Assembly: GCA_025359265.1 (NCBI GenBank)
Contig: JANYHB010000056.1
Span: 1-34,370, forward strand
From: Hyphomicrobiales bacterium
Lineage (GTDB): Bacteria > Pseudomonadota > Alphaproteobacteria > Rhizobiales > Aestuariivirgaceae
Direction: 5' to 3'
DNA: 34,370 nucleotides
A model generated the notes under the pieces. That model saw only the letters and a program-made list of their open reading frames with translations, had not been told where the DNA came from and ran no database searches. Made by a program: the position numbers and the translations under genes. Shown here piece after piece: positions 1 through 6,465 of the stretch. Within the stretch, counting starts at the first letter, position 1. The number at the start of each line of letters is the position of its first letter.

Positions 1-92
1 CCTTTTTTGGCCAGCGCTAAAGCTGTGGCCCGGCCAAGACCGCGTGATGCGCCGGTGACCAGGGCAACCTTGCCAGCATAACTTTCAGGCAT
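1..92 (-). CDS. Short-chain dehydrogenase/reductase, N-terminal fragment (cut by window edge)
   Basis: Only the first 30 or so codons are inside the window. The translation begins MPESYAGKVALVTGASRGLG, which is the Rossmann first strand and the TGxxxGxG NAD(P)-binding glycine motif of classical SDR enzymes (TGASRGLG, about residues 13-20). Its ATG (92..90) overlaps the TAA stop of purF in a TAATG arrangement, so the two are very likely translated from one mRNA. An SDR gene directly after purF is common in Rhizobiales. The substrate cannot be judged because the catalytic Tyr-x3-Lys and the substrate loop lie outside the window. Confidence 0.85.
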   Translation of the reverse strand, partial: MPESYAGKVALVTGASRGLGRATALALAKK

Positions 93-1549
93 TAGCCAGC
101 TTCGGCCAACATGGCACGCAGCTGCGTGGGTGCCGCACCACCAAGATCCGTCAGCGGTGTGGGGTATTCACCGGTAAAGCCATGATCGGTAAATTGCGGA
201 TGATGTGCGTCGCGGCCCGCATAACCGCAGGCTTTATAAATGCCGTCAATCGATACAAAGGCAAGCGAGGTGACCCCGATAAAATCGCGCATTTCTTCCA
301 GCGTATGCGTGGCGGCCAGCAGGGCTTTGCGCTCTGGCGTGTCGATGCCATAAAAATCAGGGTGTTTAATGGGCGGGCTCGCGATGCGCATATGAACTTC
401 TGCAGCACCTGCTTCATACATCATTTGCACTATCTTGACCGACGTGGTGCCGCGCACAACCGAATCGTCCACCAACACAATGCGCTTGCCAACCACAACA
501 GATTTGTTGGCATTGTGTTTCAACTTCACGCCCAAAGAACGGATGTGCTGCGTGGGCTCGATAAAAGTGCGGCCAACATAATGATTGCGAATAATGCCAA
601 GTTCAAACGGCAAACCCATTTGCTGGGCATAACCAAGTGCGGCTGGAACACCAGAGTCTGGAATGGGCACCACCACATCAGCTTCAACGGGCGCTTCTAG
701 CGCAAGCTGTATGCCTGTGGATTTGCGGACTTGATAAACCGAGCGACCGCCCAAAATGCTGTCGGGGCGAGAAAAGTAAATATATTCAAAAATGCACGGC
801 CGGGCTGGCTGCTTGGGGAAGGGGCGCAGGCTCTCAACGCCGTCTTCCGAAATAACCACCACCTCACCGTTCTCAACTTCGCGCACAAACTTTGCACCAA
901 TGATGTCGAGAGCAACAGTTTCTGAGCAGAGAATATAAGCACCGTTCAGTTCGCCTAAAATCAACGGACGAATGCCCAGCGGATCACGCGCGCCAATCAA
1001 TTTTTTATTGGTCATCGCCACGAGGGCGTAAGCGCCTTCCAGCTGGCGCAGCGCATCTACATAGCGCTCCATCAAACGTTTTTTGGGCGAACGCGCCACC
1101 AGATGCAGCACGGCTTCTGAATCGGACGTTGATTGATAGATGGCACCTGCCGCAATCAAATCGCGCCGCAGGGTAAGCCCGTTGGTAAGATTGCCATTAT
1201 GCGCAACAGCAATGCCGCCCGCCGCAAGCTCGGCAAACAACGGCTGCACGTTGCGCAAAATCGTTTCGCCCGTGGTTGAATACCGTGTGTGGCCCAAGGC
1301 CCTTGTGCCTTTCAGGCGGTTGATGACGCTCTCGGATGAAAAATGATCACCCACCAGCCCCATGCGCTTTTCAGCATGGAAACGCTCACCATCAAAAGCC
1401 ACAATGCCTGCGGCCTCTTGGCCCCGGTGCTGCAAGGCATGAAGCCCAAGGGCCGTGAGGGCCGCCGCATCCGGATGGCCGAATATGCCGAACACGCCAC
1501 ATTCTTCACGCAGAGTGTCTCCGTCCAAATCGACGTCAAGCTCTGTCAT
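92..1549 (-). CDS. purF: Amidophosphoribosyltransferase (PurF)
   Basis: Catalyses the first committed step of purine synthesis, PRPP + glutamine to 5-phosphoribosylamine. The 485-residue protein has a short propeptide before the Ntn nucleophile Cys17 in the motif CGVFGI, followed by glutaminase motifs HTRYSTTG and HNGNLTN. The C-terminal phosphoribosyltransferase half carries the PRPP loop VLVDDSVVRGTTS. The extra cysteines that hold the 4Fe-4S cluster in Bacillus-type enzymes are absent: the SPPIKHPDFYG loop has Asp where Bacillus has Cys, and there is no C-terminal CxxC pair. This should be an oxygen-stable form. Its ATG overlaps the cvpA stop (ATGA), and the SDR gene follows with a TAATG overlap, giving a tight cvpA-purF-SDR operon. 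Confidence 0.97.
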   Translation of the reverse strand: MTELDVDLDGDTLREECGVFGIFGHPDAAALTALGLHALQHRGQEAAGIVAFDGERFHAEKRMGLVGDHFSSESVINRLKGTRALGHTRYSTTGETILRNVQPLFAELAAGGIAVAHNGNLTNGLTLRRDLIAAGAIYQSTSDSEAVLHLVARSPKKRLMERYVDALRQLEGAYALVAMTNKKLIGARDPLGIRPLILGELNGAYILCSETVALDIIGAKFVREVENGEVVVISEDGVESLRPFPKQPARPCIFEYIYFSRPDSILGGRSVYQVRKSTGIQLALEAPVEADVVVPIPDSGVPAALGYAQQMGLPFELGIIRNHYVGRTFIEPTQHIRSLGVKLKHNANKSVVVGKRIVLVDDSVVRGTTSVKIVQMMYEAGAAEVHMRIASPPIKHPDFYGIDTPERKALLAATHTLEEMRDFIGVTSLAFVSIDGIYKACGYAGRDAHHPQFTDHGFTGEYPTPLTDLGGAAPTQLRAMLAEAG

Positions 1550-2172
1550 TGTTTTTTGGGGTCCGTGCTTTGTACCAGATTATTTAAGCCCTGTTGTTGG
1601 CTGCTGTTAATGCCGGTTTGGTCTTTTGGCTTTTGCACATCAGGCCCATTGCCAATCAGCGAGGTATTGGAGAGGGTTTCAGCAATTTCCGCCGGCATGT
1701 AATTCATCATGGTTTGCGAAACCCAGCGGATTGCCGGCATTGATACGGCATTGCGCACCCAGTCCTCTTGTTTTTCAACTGGCAAAAGCCAACTGTAAAA
1801 CAAATAGCAGATGGAAACAAAAATCAGCCCCCGCGCCAACCCATAAACAAAGCCAAGGGTGCGATCAAAAGCGCCCGCGCCAGAATCCACCACCCGGTCT
1901 GATATTTTTACGCCAATGATCGAGAGCACCACCAAAGTTAAAATAAACGCACCTGCCGCCACGATCACCTGGGCAATTTGTGGCTTGGTTGGGTCCACAT
2001 GCGGCAGCACCAAATCCATGATTGGCTTTTGCTTGATGGCAAACCAGGCGGCAGCAGCAGCCAAGCCCCACGCGGCCAGGGAAAGGAGTTCACGGGTAAA
2101 GCCGCGCGCCAGGGCCAGAAGGCCAGATACCAGCATGATGCCGATAAGAATGAAATCAAGAATTTGAAGCAT
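1546..2172 (-). CDS. cvpA: CvpA family membrane protein
   Basis: A 208-residue integral membrane protein with the CvpA/colicin V production domain. Four hydrophobic segments are visible, roughly at residues 3-22, 30-46, 67-88 and 108-127, followed by a hydrophilic tail rich in Gln, Asn and Lys (about residues 165-208). Location directly before purF with a 4-bp ATGA overlap is the classical cvpA-purF arrangement known from E. coli and alphaproteobacteria. The family is linked to envelope stress and colicin V export, but its biochemical activity is not defined. The start at 2172 follows about 105 bp of non-coding DNA after radA, so a separate promoter for cvpA-purF could lie there. Confidence 0.93.
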   Translation of the reverse strand: MLQILDFILIGIMLVSGLLALARGFTRELLSLAAWGLAAAAAWFAIKQKPIMDLVLPHVDPTKPQIAQVIVAAGAFILTLVVLSIIGVKISDRVVDSGAGAFDRTLGFVYGLARGLIFVSICYLFYSWLLPVEKQEDWVRNAVSMPAIRWVSQTMMNYMPAEIAETLSNTSLIGNGPDVQKPKDQTGINSSQQQGLNNLVQSTDPKKQ

Positions 2173-2277
2173 GAATAGCCCTTGGGTGCGGTTAGCCCTT
2201 CATATATGCAAATATGGGCAGCGGTTCCAGTGCTTAAAGAACTTATCCTTGCCACTCATTTTCAACCTTGAATCCGG

Positions 2278-3675
2278 TCAAGCAATGCGGCGCAAGCCTT
2301 TGTTACGAGACGCAACCCAGGCCACCAGATCGGCCACCGTCTCGAGTTGTCTGGTTTCCAAGCTGGGTTTGAAGGCCTTGTCGGCAAATCCTGCGACAAC
2401 CGCATGGGTTAATCCCAGTTTTTGGGCCTCTTTCAAACGCGCCTCGGTCTGGCCCACTGGTCGAACCGCACCTGAAAGCGCGATCTCCCCGAACACCACA
2501 GTGCCATGCGGAATAATCGTATCAGACAATGACGATAGCAATGCCGCCGCTACGGCCAAATCGGCAGCAGTCTCTTTCAGCCGCAAGCCGCCCGCCACAT
2601 TCAGATAAACATCATGATTGGCAAGCAAAACGCCGGCGCGTGCTTCCAGCACGGCCAGAATCATCGCCAGCCTCGTGCCATCCCAACCCACAGCGGTGCG
2701 GCGCGGAGTGCCCAAAGCAGAGGGTGAAACCAAAGCCTGAATTTCAACCAACAATGGCCGCGTGCCCTCAACGCCAGCAAACACCGCGGTGCCCGGTGCT
2801 TGCCGCTCGCCTTCACCCATAAACAGGCGTGATGGATTGGTGACTTCACGCAGCCCCCCATCAGACATTTCAAAAACCCCGATTTCATCAGTGGGCCCGA
2901 AACGGTTTTTAACAGCGCGCAAAATGCGGAACTGGTGGCCACGGTCACCCTCAAAATAAAGCACCGTATCCACCAAATGCTCAATTACTTTCGGCCCGGC
3001 AATCTGGCCATCCTTGGTCACATGGCCCACCAGCAATACGCAGGCCCCTTTGGATTTGGCAAAACGGACCAAAGCCTCGGCCCCAGCTTTCAGTTGCGAT
3101 ACGGTGCCAGGGGCAGACTCAATGACCGGGCTCCACAAGGTTTGCACCGAATCAATCACCACCACAGATGGCATGTCGCCCTCATTCAGCGTGGCTAAAA
3201 TATCCGAAACATTGGTTTCCGCCGCCAGCAGCACCGGGGCATTTGCAAGCCCCAAACGCGCCGCCCGTAACCGAATTTGCGCGATGGATTCCTCTCCCGT
3301 CACATAAATCACGCGCTCGCCAACAGCGCCCAGCGCCGCCAAAGCCTGCAACAGCAAGGTGGATTTCCCGATGCCAGGGTCACCACCGATCAGCACCGCA
3401 GACCCGGGAACCAACCCGCCGCCCGTTACCCGGTCTAATTCCCCAATGCCTGAAAGAATGCGCGGTGGGGCAGGGCTCTCACCCTTTAAATCAACCAGGC
3501 GCGCCGAACGCCCGCGCGGCAGAGCCGCACCTTTGGCCCCCGAGGCTGGCGGCGCAACCGACACTCGTTCTTCAATAATTGTATTCCACTGGTTGCAAGA
3601 CCCACATTGCCCCGCCCATTTATGCGATACATCCCCACAAGATTGGCAGACGAAATTAGATTGAGATTTAGACAT
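2278..3675 (-). CDS. radA: DNA repair protein RadA
   Basis: A RecA-like ATPase that drives branch migration of recombination intermediates. The 465-residue protein has an N-terminal zinc finger (Cys10, Cys13, Cys24, Cys27), a Walker A motif GGDPGIGKST at residues 97-106, the RadA signature KNRFG, and a C-terminal Lon-protease-like domain, matching the usual bacterial length and order. The ATG at 3675 has a GGAGA Shine-Dalgarno upstream. A LexA-type box lies 18 bp before the start (3693-3707), so SOS control is likely. In many Rhizobiales radA follows dnaB-alr and precedes cvpA-purF. Here radA-cvpA-purF-SDR is intact but dnaB lies 12 kb away in the opposite orientation. Confidence 0.97.
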   Translation of the reverse strand: MSKSQSNFVCQSCGDVSHKWAGQCGSCNQWNTIIEERVSVAPPASGAKGAALPRGRSARLVDLKGESPAPPRILSGIGELDRVTGGGLVPGSAVLIGGDPGIGKSTLLLQALAALGAVGERVIYVTGEESIAQIRLRAARLGLANAPVLLAAETNVSDILATLNEGDMPSVVVIDSVQTLWSPVIESAPGTVSQLKAGAEALVRFAKSKGACVLLVGHVTKDGQIAGPKVIEHLVDTVLYFEGDRGHQFRILRAVKNRFGPTDEIGVFEMSDGGLREVTNPSRLFMGEGERQAPGTAVFAGVEGTRPLLVEIQALVSPSALGTPRRTAVGWDGTRLAMILAVLEARAGVLLANHDVYLNVAGGLRLKETAADLAVAAALLSSLSDTIIPHGTVVFGEIALSGAVRPVGQTEARLKEAQKLGLTHAVVAGFADKAFKPSLETRQLETVADLVAWVASRNKGLRRIA

Positions 3676-3692
3676 GCCGTCTCCATATCATA

Positions 3693-3707
3693 GAACATAG
3701 AGTGAAC
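3693..3707 (-). promoter_or_regulatory. Alphaproteobacterial LexA (SOS) box upstream of radA
   Basis: Read on the radA strand this is GTTC-ACTCTAT-GTTC, an exact match to the GTTC-N7-GTTC direct repeat known as the LexA operator in alphaproteobacteria. It sits 18 bp upstream of the radA ATG, where bound repressor would block transcription or initiation. The match covers 8 fixed bases, so chance occurrence is possible, but position and the DNA-repair target support it. No lexA gene is in the window. Confidence 0.65.
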
Positions 3708-3795
3708 GCAAGATGCAACTGCGACAAAAGCAACGAATTTCGCATCTTGAAATTTTACCGATTCCAGTGCACCTTGGTTTTGTCGTCAACATTTT

Positions 3796-3810
3796 GAAAG
3801 GAGGTGATCC
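3796..3810 (+). promoter_or_regulatory. Extended Shine-Dalgarno complementary to 15 nt of the 16S rRNA 3' end
   Basis: The stretch GAAAGGAGGTGATCC is perfectly complementary to the conserved bacterial 16S rRNA tail GGATCACCTCCTTTC. The core AGGAGG is 7 nt from the ATG at 3812, an optimal spacing. Ordinary genes in this window show 4-6 nt matches, so this is far outside the local norm. Confidence 0.75.
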
Positions 3811-3811
3811 C

Positions 3812-3886
3812 ATGTCAAGTGAGTTCAATCTAAGTGGAGCATTCGCAATGCGGATTGCTGGATCTGCGGGAGCAGCCTCTCTCTAA
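3812..3886 (+). CDS. 24-residue small protein with an exceptionally strong ribosome binding site
   Basis: An ORF of 24 codons plus TAA, beginning MSSEFNLSG and ending GSAGAASL. The middle and C-terminal part (AFAMRIAGSAGAASL) is rich in small and hydrophobic residues and could insert in or lie on a membrane, but it is too short for a confident prediction. Support for translation is the 15-nt Shine-Dalgarno at perfect spacing and the intrinsic terminator 38 nt downstream, which together make a free-standing unit of about 200 nt between radA and ohrR. No run of a single regulatory amino acid codon is present, so it does not look like an amino-acid attenuator leader. I do not recognise the family. 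It might be a small protein, a dual-function RNA or a ribosome-binding decoy. Confidence 0.6.
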   Translation: MSSEFNLSGAFAMRIAGSAGAASL

Positions 3887-3923
3887 TCCACCGTATTCGA
3901 GGCGCTTCGCAGTGTCTCACGGC

Positions 3924-3959
3924 AAAGGCCTCCACGCCAAGTGGGGGCCTTTGTTTTTT
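3924..3959 (+). terminator. Rho-independent terminator of the small-ORF unit
   Basis: A 12-bp stem AAAGGCCTCCAC / GTGGGGGCCTTT (one G-T wobble) with a 5-nt loop GCCAA is followed by GTTTTTT. It ends the transcript carrying the 24-codon ORF. The stem is nearly symmetric but the T-tract lies on the plus side. Confidence 0.85.
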
Positions 3960-4168
3960 GGGTAAGTGAGAGAGGAGACACGAGACGTCAGCGTGTAAGG
4001 CCACACCCCCGTCTCTTGGAGCAAACGTGTCCGTGCGTCAGCCTGTGGCCCCATGGCGGATCAAAAAATCGCACATGCCCCATGCCGCGCCCTGCTGCCC
4101 CACTAAAATTCACAAGAGCTCTGCAGCAAGGTGAGAAAGACCGAGCGAATAGGCCGTAAAAATATCTC
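3960..4168 (+). other. Non-coding stretch between small-ORF terminator and ohrR promoter
   Basis: I see no convincing gene here. A 7-bp inverted repeat GGCCACA (3999-4005) / TGTGGCC (4044-4050) encloses 38 nt, and the related strings GTCAGCGTGTAAGGCC and GTCAGCCTGTGGCC occur at 3988 and 4037. This may be a structured RNA or a decayed gene. No intrinsic terminator or strong promoter for it is visible. Confidence 0.3.
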
Positions 4169-4197
4169 TTGCGATTAAATCGTGCACGATGTAATAT
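4169..4197 (+). promoter_or_regulatory. ohrR promoter with embedded palindromic operator
   Basis: A sigma70-like promoter TTGCGA (4169-4174), a 17-bp spacer and TAATAT (4192-4197). The spacer and -10 contain an imperfect 22-bp palindrome at 4174-4195 with a perfect 12-bp core ATCGTGCACGAT (4179-4190). A regulator bound there would exclude RNA polymerase, which fits autorepression by OhrR. The predicted transcription start falls at about 4204, the ATG itself, so the mRNA would be leaderless. Confidence 0.6.
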
Positions 4198-4203
4198 GTG
4201 GTG

Positions 4204-4680
4204 ATGAAGCCCCCATCTCCACGCAGCACTCTACCACTTGGCAATATGATTTGCTTTTCGGTTTATGCCGCTGGCCTGGCGTTCAACCGTCTTTACCAAA
4301 GCCTCCTGAATGGCTTCGATCTCACTTATCCGCAGTTTCTGGTTCTCGTCGCCCTGCAACAGGGCGGGGCGATGAATGTGGGCGCATTGGGCGAGGCGCT
4401 ATTTTTGGAATCCAACACTTTAACGCCTCTGCTCAAACGCATGGAAGCCTCTGGCCTTGTCAGCCGCCAACGCGACAAAATGGATGAACGTGTGGTGCAA
4501 ATTGCCTTGACCAAACCAGGGGCAAAACTCGCAAACACAATCGGCTGTGTGCCACCGCAGGTTTTGAACGCCACCCATATGAGCTTGCGCGAAGTGGTGG
4601 CGCTGACGGCGAACCTCAACAGCCTTGCGGATAATTTACGCCAACACACAAACGGGTTGCGCGACGCAAATATCAGTTAA
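4204..4680 (+). CDS. ohrR: MarR-family organic peroxide sensor/repressor OhrR
   Basis: A winged-helix MarR regulator of about 158 residues. The motif LGNMICFSVYAAG near the N-terminus carries the reactive Cys (Cys17 from this start) typical of OhrR, oxidised by organic hydroperoxides to release DNA. The recognition region runs through MNVGALGEALFLESNTLTPL and the wing through SRQRDKMDERVV. The gene is 19 bp upstream of ohr on the same strand, the standard sensor-effector pair. I chose ATG 4204; an in-frame GTG at 4198 or 4201 is also possible. None has a Shine-Dalgarno, in line with leaderless translation from the promoter at 4169-4197. Confidence 0.92.
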   Translation: MKPPSPRSTLPLGNMICFSVYAAGLAFNRLYQSLLNGFDLTYPQFLVLVALQQGGAMNVGALGEALFLESNTLTPLLKRMEASGLVSRQRDKMDERVVQIALTKPGAKLANTIGCVPPQVLNATHMSLREVVALTANLNSLADNLRQHTNGLRDANIS

Positions 4681-4699
4681 ACACACCAGGAGAACTTCA

Positions 4700-5125
4700 A
4701 TGAAAATTGCCTATACAGCTCACGCCAAAGCCACCGGCGGCGGCCGCAACAATGGCCTCACCGGAACTGAGAACGGCCGCCTAACATTTACCATCGCCAC
4801 GCCCACTGAAATGGGTGGCTCAGGCAAGGGCACAAACCCAGAGGAGCTGTTCGCAAGCGGTTATGCCACCTGTTATCTGGGTGCCATGCGTTTTGCCGCC
4901 CAGCGCGACAAACTCTCCATGCCAGCGGATGCAAGCGTGTCTTCAGAAGCCAGCATCGGGCCGCGTGATGATGGCGAAGGGTTTGGCATTGAAGTGACAC
5001 TCAACGTTTCACTCCCCGGCCTCAGCAACGCTGATGCCGAAGAGCTTACGAAACGTGGCCACGTTGTTTGCCCTTATTCACACGCCATCAAAGGCAACGT
5101 GAAAGTGACAACCAACTTGGTTTAA
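4700..5125 (+). CDS. ohr: Organic hydroperoxide resistance protein Ohr (OsmC/Ohr family)
   Basis: A 141-residue thiol peroxidase that reduces organic hydroperoxides in the cytoplasm. The two catalytic cysteines are in FASGYATCYLGAM and HVVCPYSHA, with the conserved Arg-containing N-terminal region GRNNGLTGTENGRL. The length is normal for Ohr. An AGGAGA ribosome binding site lies 7 nt before the ATG at 4700. Spacing of 19 bp from ohrR indicates co-transcription under OhrR control. The stop codon is only 4 bp from the stop of the convergent exported-protein gene. Confidence 0.96.
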   Translation: MKIAYTAHAKATGGGRNNGLTGTENGRLTFTIATPTEMGGSGKGTNPEELFASGYATCYLGAMRFAAQRDKLSMPADASVSSEASIGPRDDGEGFGIEVTLNVSLPGLSNADAEELTKRGHVVCPYSHAIKGNVKVTTNLV

Positions 5126-5129
5126 GCAC

Positions 5130-5378
5130 TTAATAGAAATAGGGGCGGCAACGGCGCACATTCACCCAGTGGTGATTCCTGCGCACGGTCACGAACCCAC
5201 ATTGATTGCGCCAACCGCGGTGGCGGTAGCCATAACCACGGTGATAATATCCCGGATAACCAAATCCGGGCCCGGCACCGAAACCAAAAAACACTTGCGC
5301 ATTTGCAGGTGCTGCAGCCGAACCCATGCCGATGGCGAGGGCTGCTGTGGTCGCTGCTGCGATAATAAATTTTCTCAT
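5130..5378 (-). CDS. Small exported His/Arg/Gly/Tyr-rich protein, C-x16-C type
   Basis: An 82-residue precursor with a clear Sec signal peptide (positive MRK start, hydrophobic stretch to about residue 22, likely cleavage after PANA). The mature part is rich in Gly, Tyr, Arg and His and ends with two cysteines 16 residues apart in CGFVTVRRNHHWVNVRRC. The start is supported by AAGGAG 8 nt upstream. An EcfG-type promoter lies about 93 nt before the ATG, so it is probably made in the general stress response. Its C-terminal motif aligns with that of the neighbouring 73-residue protein at 5601-5822. Function unknown; the Cys pair may form a disulfide in the periplasm. Confidence 0.8.
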   Translation of the reverse strand: MRKFIIAAATTAALAIGMGSAAAPANAQVFFGFGAGPGFGYPGYYHRGYGYRHRGWRNQCGFVTVRRNHHWVNVRRCRPYFY

Positions 5379-5470
5379 TTTGAACTCCTTGCATTAAAAA
5401 ATTACCAAACGAATGCCGATTGACAATGAGATTGATATTCTTCCTAGACCAAAGCGATGCGGCATACTTT

Positions 5471-5496
5471 AACGCTACTATCCCGAGTTTAGTTCC
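5471..5496 (-). promoter_or_regulatory. EcfG-type general stress promoter for the 82-residue exported protein
   Basis: On the minus strand the sequence reads GGAAC, then 17 bp, then CGTT, which is the consensus of sigma-EcfG (PhyR/NepR-controlled) promoters in alphaproteobacteria. It faces the 82-residue exported protein gene and would give a 5' leader of about 85-90 nt. No ecfG, nepR or phyR is in the window; the ECF gene at 23692 has a different kind of anti-sigma. Confidence 0.6.
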
Positions 5497-5600
5497 ACTT
5501 TTGTCGCTGCTGCCATTGATTTGCACAACAACTTTTCTAGCGAGACCGCACTGGTATTAGCAAGACGAGCTTCGCCATTGCAATCCGTCGTTGGAGCACA

Positions 5601-5822
5601 TCACCACTGCCGAAAAGACGTCTTGCACAAGCGAGTCGTCACATAATGCCCGTTGTGCCAACCATGAGCAATATGGCACCGCGGGAAGCGGTGAAACCAA
5701 TGACGGCCGCCATGGTGCCCACCACCAGGATGGCCGCCGCCGCGGTGGCCTCTCGCGTCTGCGCTCATGGCGCCGCCAACCAAAAGAACAGAAGCTAATA
5801 CCGCCAAAATGATATTTCTCAT
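5601..5822 (-). CDS. Small exported Gly/His-rich protein, C-x16-C type
   Basis: A 73-residue precursor with a signal peptide (MRNIILAVLASVLLVGGAMS, cleavage probably after ADA) followed by a Gly-His-rich linker (GHRGGGHPGGGHHGGRH) and a C-terminal motif CHIAHGWHNGHYVTTRLC. The histidine density suggests possible metal binding, but nothing proves it. The ribosome binding site GGGAGG is 6-7 nt before the ATG. It shares C-x7-N-x-H-[WY]-V-x2-R-x-C with the downstream 82-residue protein on the same strand 222 bp away, so the two look like diverged paralogues. No EcfG promoter is visible directly upstream. Confidence 0.75.
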   Translation of the reverse strand: MRNIILAVLASVLLVGGAMSADARGHRGGGHPGGGHHGGRHWFHRFPRCHIAHGWHNGHYVTTRLCKTSFRQW

Positions 5823-5894
5823 GATTTCCTCCCATACGCAAACGTTGTCACGAACGAGAAGACGATGTTATGGCCACAATTCCGTCGCTACAGT

Positions 5895-6356
5895 TCAGCC
5901 CAGCAAGCTTTTCACTATGCCGCCAGCCTTGCCCATATCCATCTGGCCGGAGAATTTGGCTTTCAACTCAGCCATCACCTTGCCTATGTCTTTCACCGAG
6001 GTGGCACCAAGCGCTTTGATCGCGTCGGCCACGGCGACTTTGGCTTCAGTCTCATCCATCTGCCTCGGCATGTAAGATTGGATGACGGCCAGCTCATCCT
6101 GTTCATTTTGCGCCAACTCAGGCCGCCCACCCGCTTCAAACGCGGTGATGGAATCTTGGCGCTGCTTCACCATCTTCGTCAACACATCCAGTAGGCCTGC
6201 GTCGGCGATCAGCTCTGAATCGTGCCCTGCGGTGCGACTGTTGATATCCTTCTCTTTGATGGCAGACAGCATCAAGCGCACGGTGCCCAGCTTTTTCTTG
6301 TCACCCGCCTTCATGGCTTCTTTCATATCGGCAGTCAGCTTGTCGCGCAGGCTCAT
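5895..6356 (-). CDS. yqeY: GatB/YqeY domain protein
   Basis: A 153-residue protein starting MSLRDKLTADMKEAMKAGDK, the typical opening of YqeY. It has the helical domain similar to the tail of the GatB amidotransferase subunit (SGQMDMGKAGGIVKSLLG at the end). The family is thought to bind tRNA, but no activity is established. I chose the ATG at 6356 because family members begin at this point and a GAGAGGA lies about 10 nt upstream. Divergent placement beside carA is a common alphaproteobacterial arrangement. Confidence 0.93.
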   Translation of the reverse strand: MSLRDKLTADMKEAMKAGDKKKLGTVRLMLSAIKEKDINSRTAGHDSELIADAGLLDVLTKMVKQRQDSITAFEAGGRPELAQNEQDELAVIQSYMPRQMDETEAKVAVADAIKALGATSVKDIGKVMAELKAKFSGQMDMGKAGGIVKSLLG

Positions 6357-6465
6357 GGGGCAATATCCTCTCGAAAAAGGCCCGCATAGGCCCATTTGGC
6401 ACGCGCTTCAACCTTGACGGGGCAGGGCTTAGCCCTTAACGCAATTCAAATTCCGGAGACTCGCT

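Noticed and set aside
5418-5437. Possible Fur/iron box (TGACAATGAGATTGATA)
   Set aside because: Only a partial 7-1-7 match, and it lies downstream of the EcfG promoter within the leader of the 82-residue gene; too weak to annotate.
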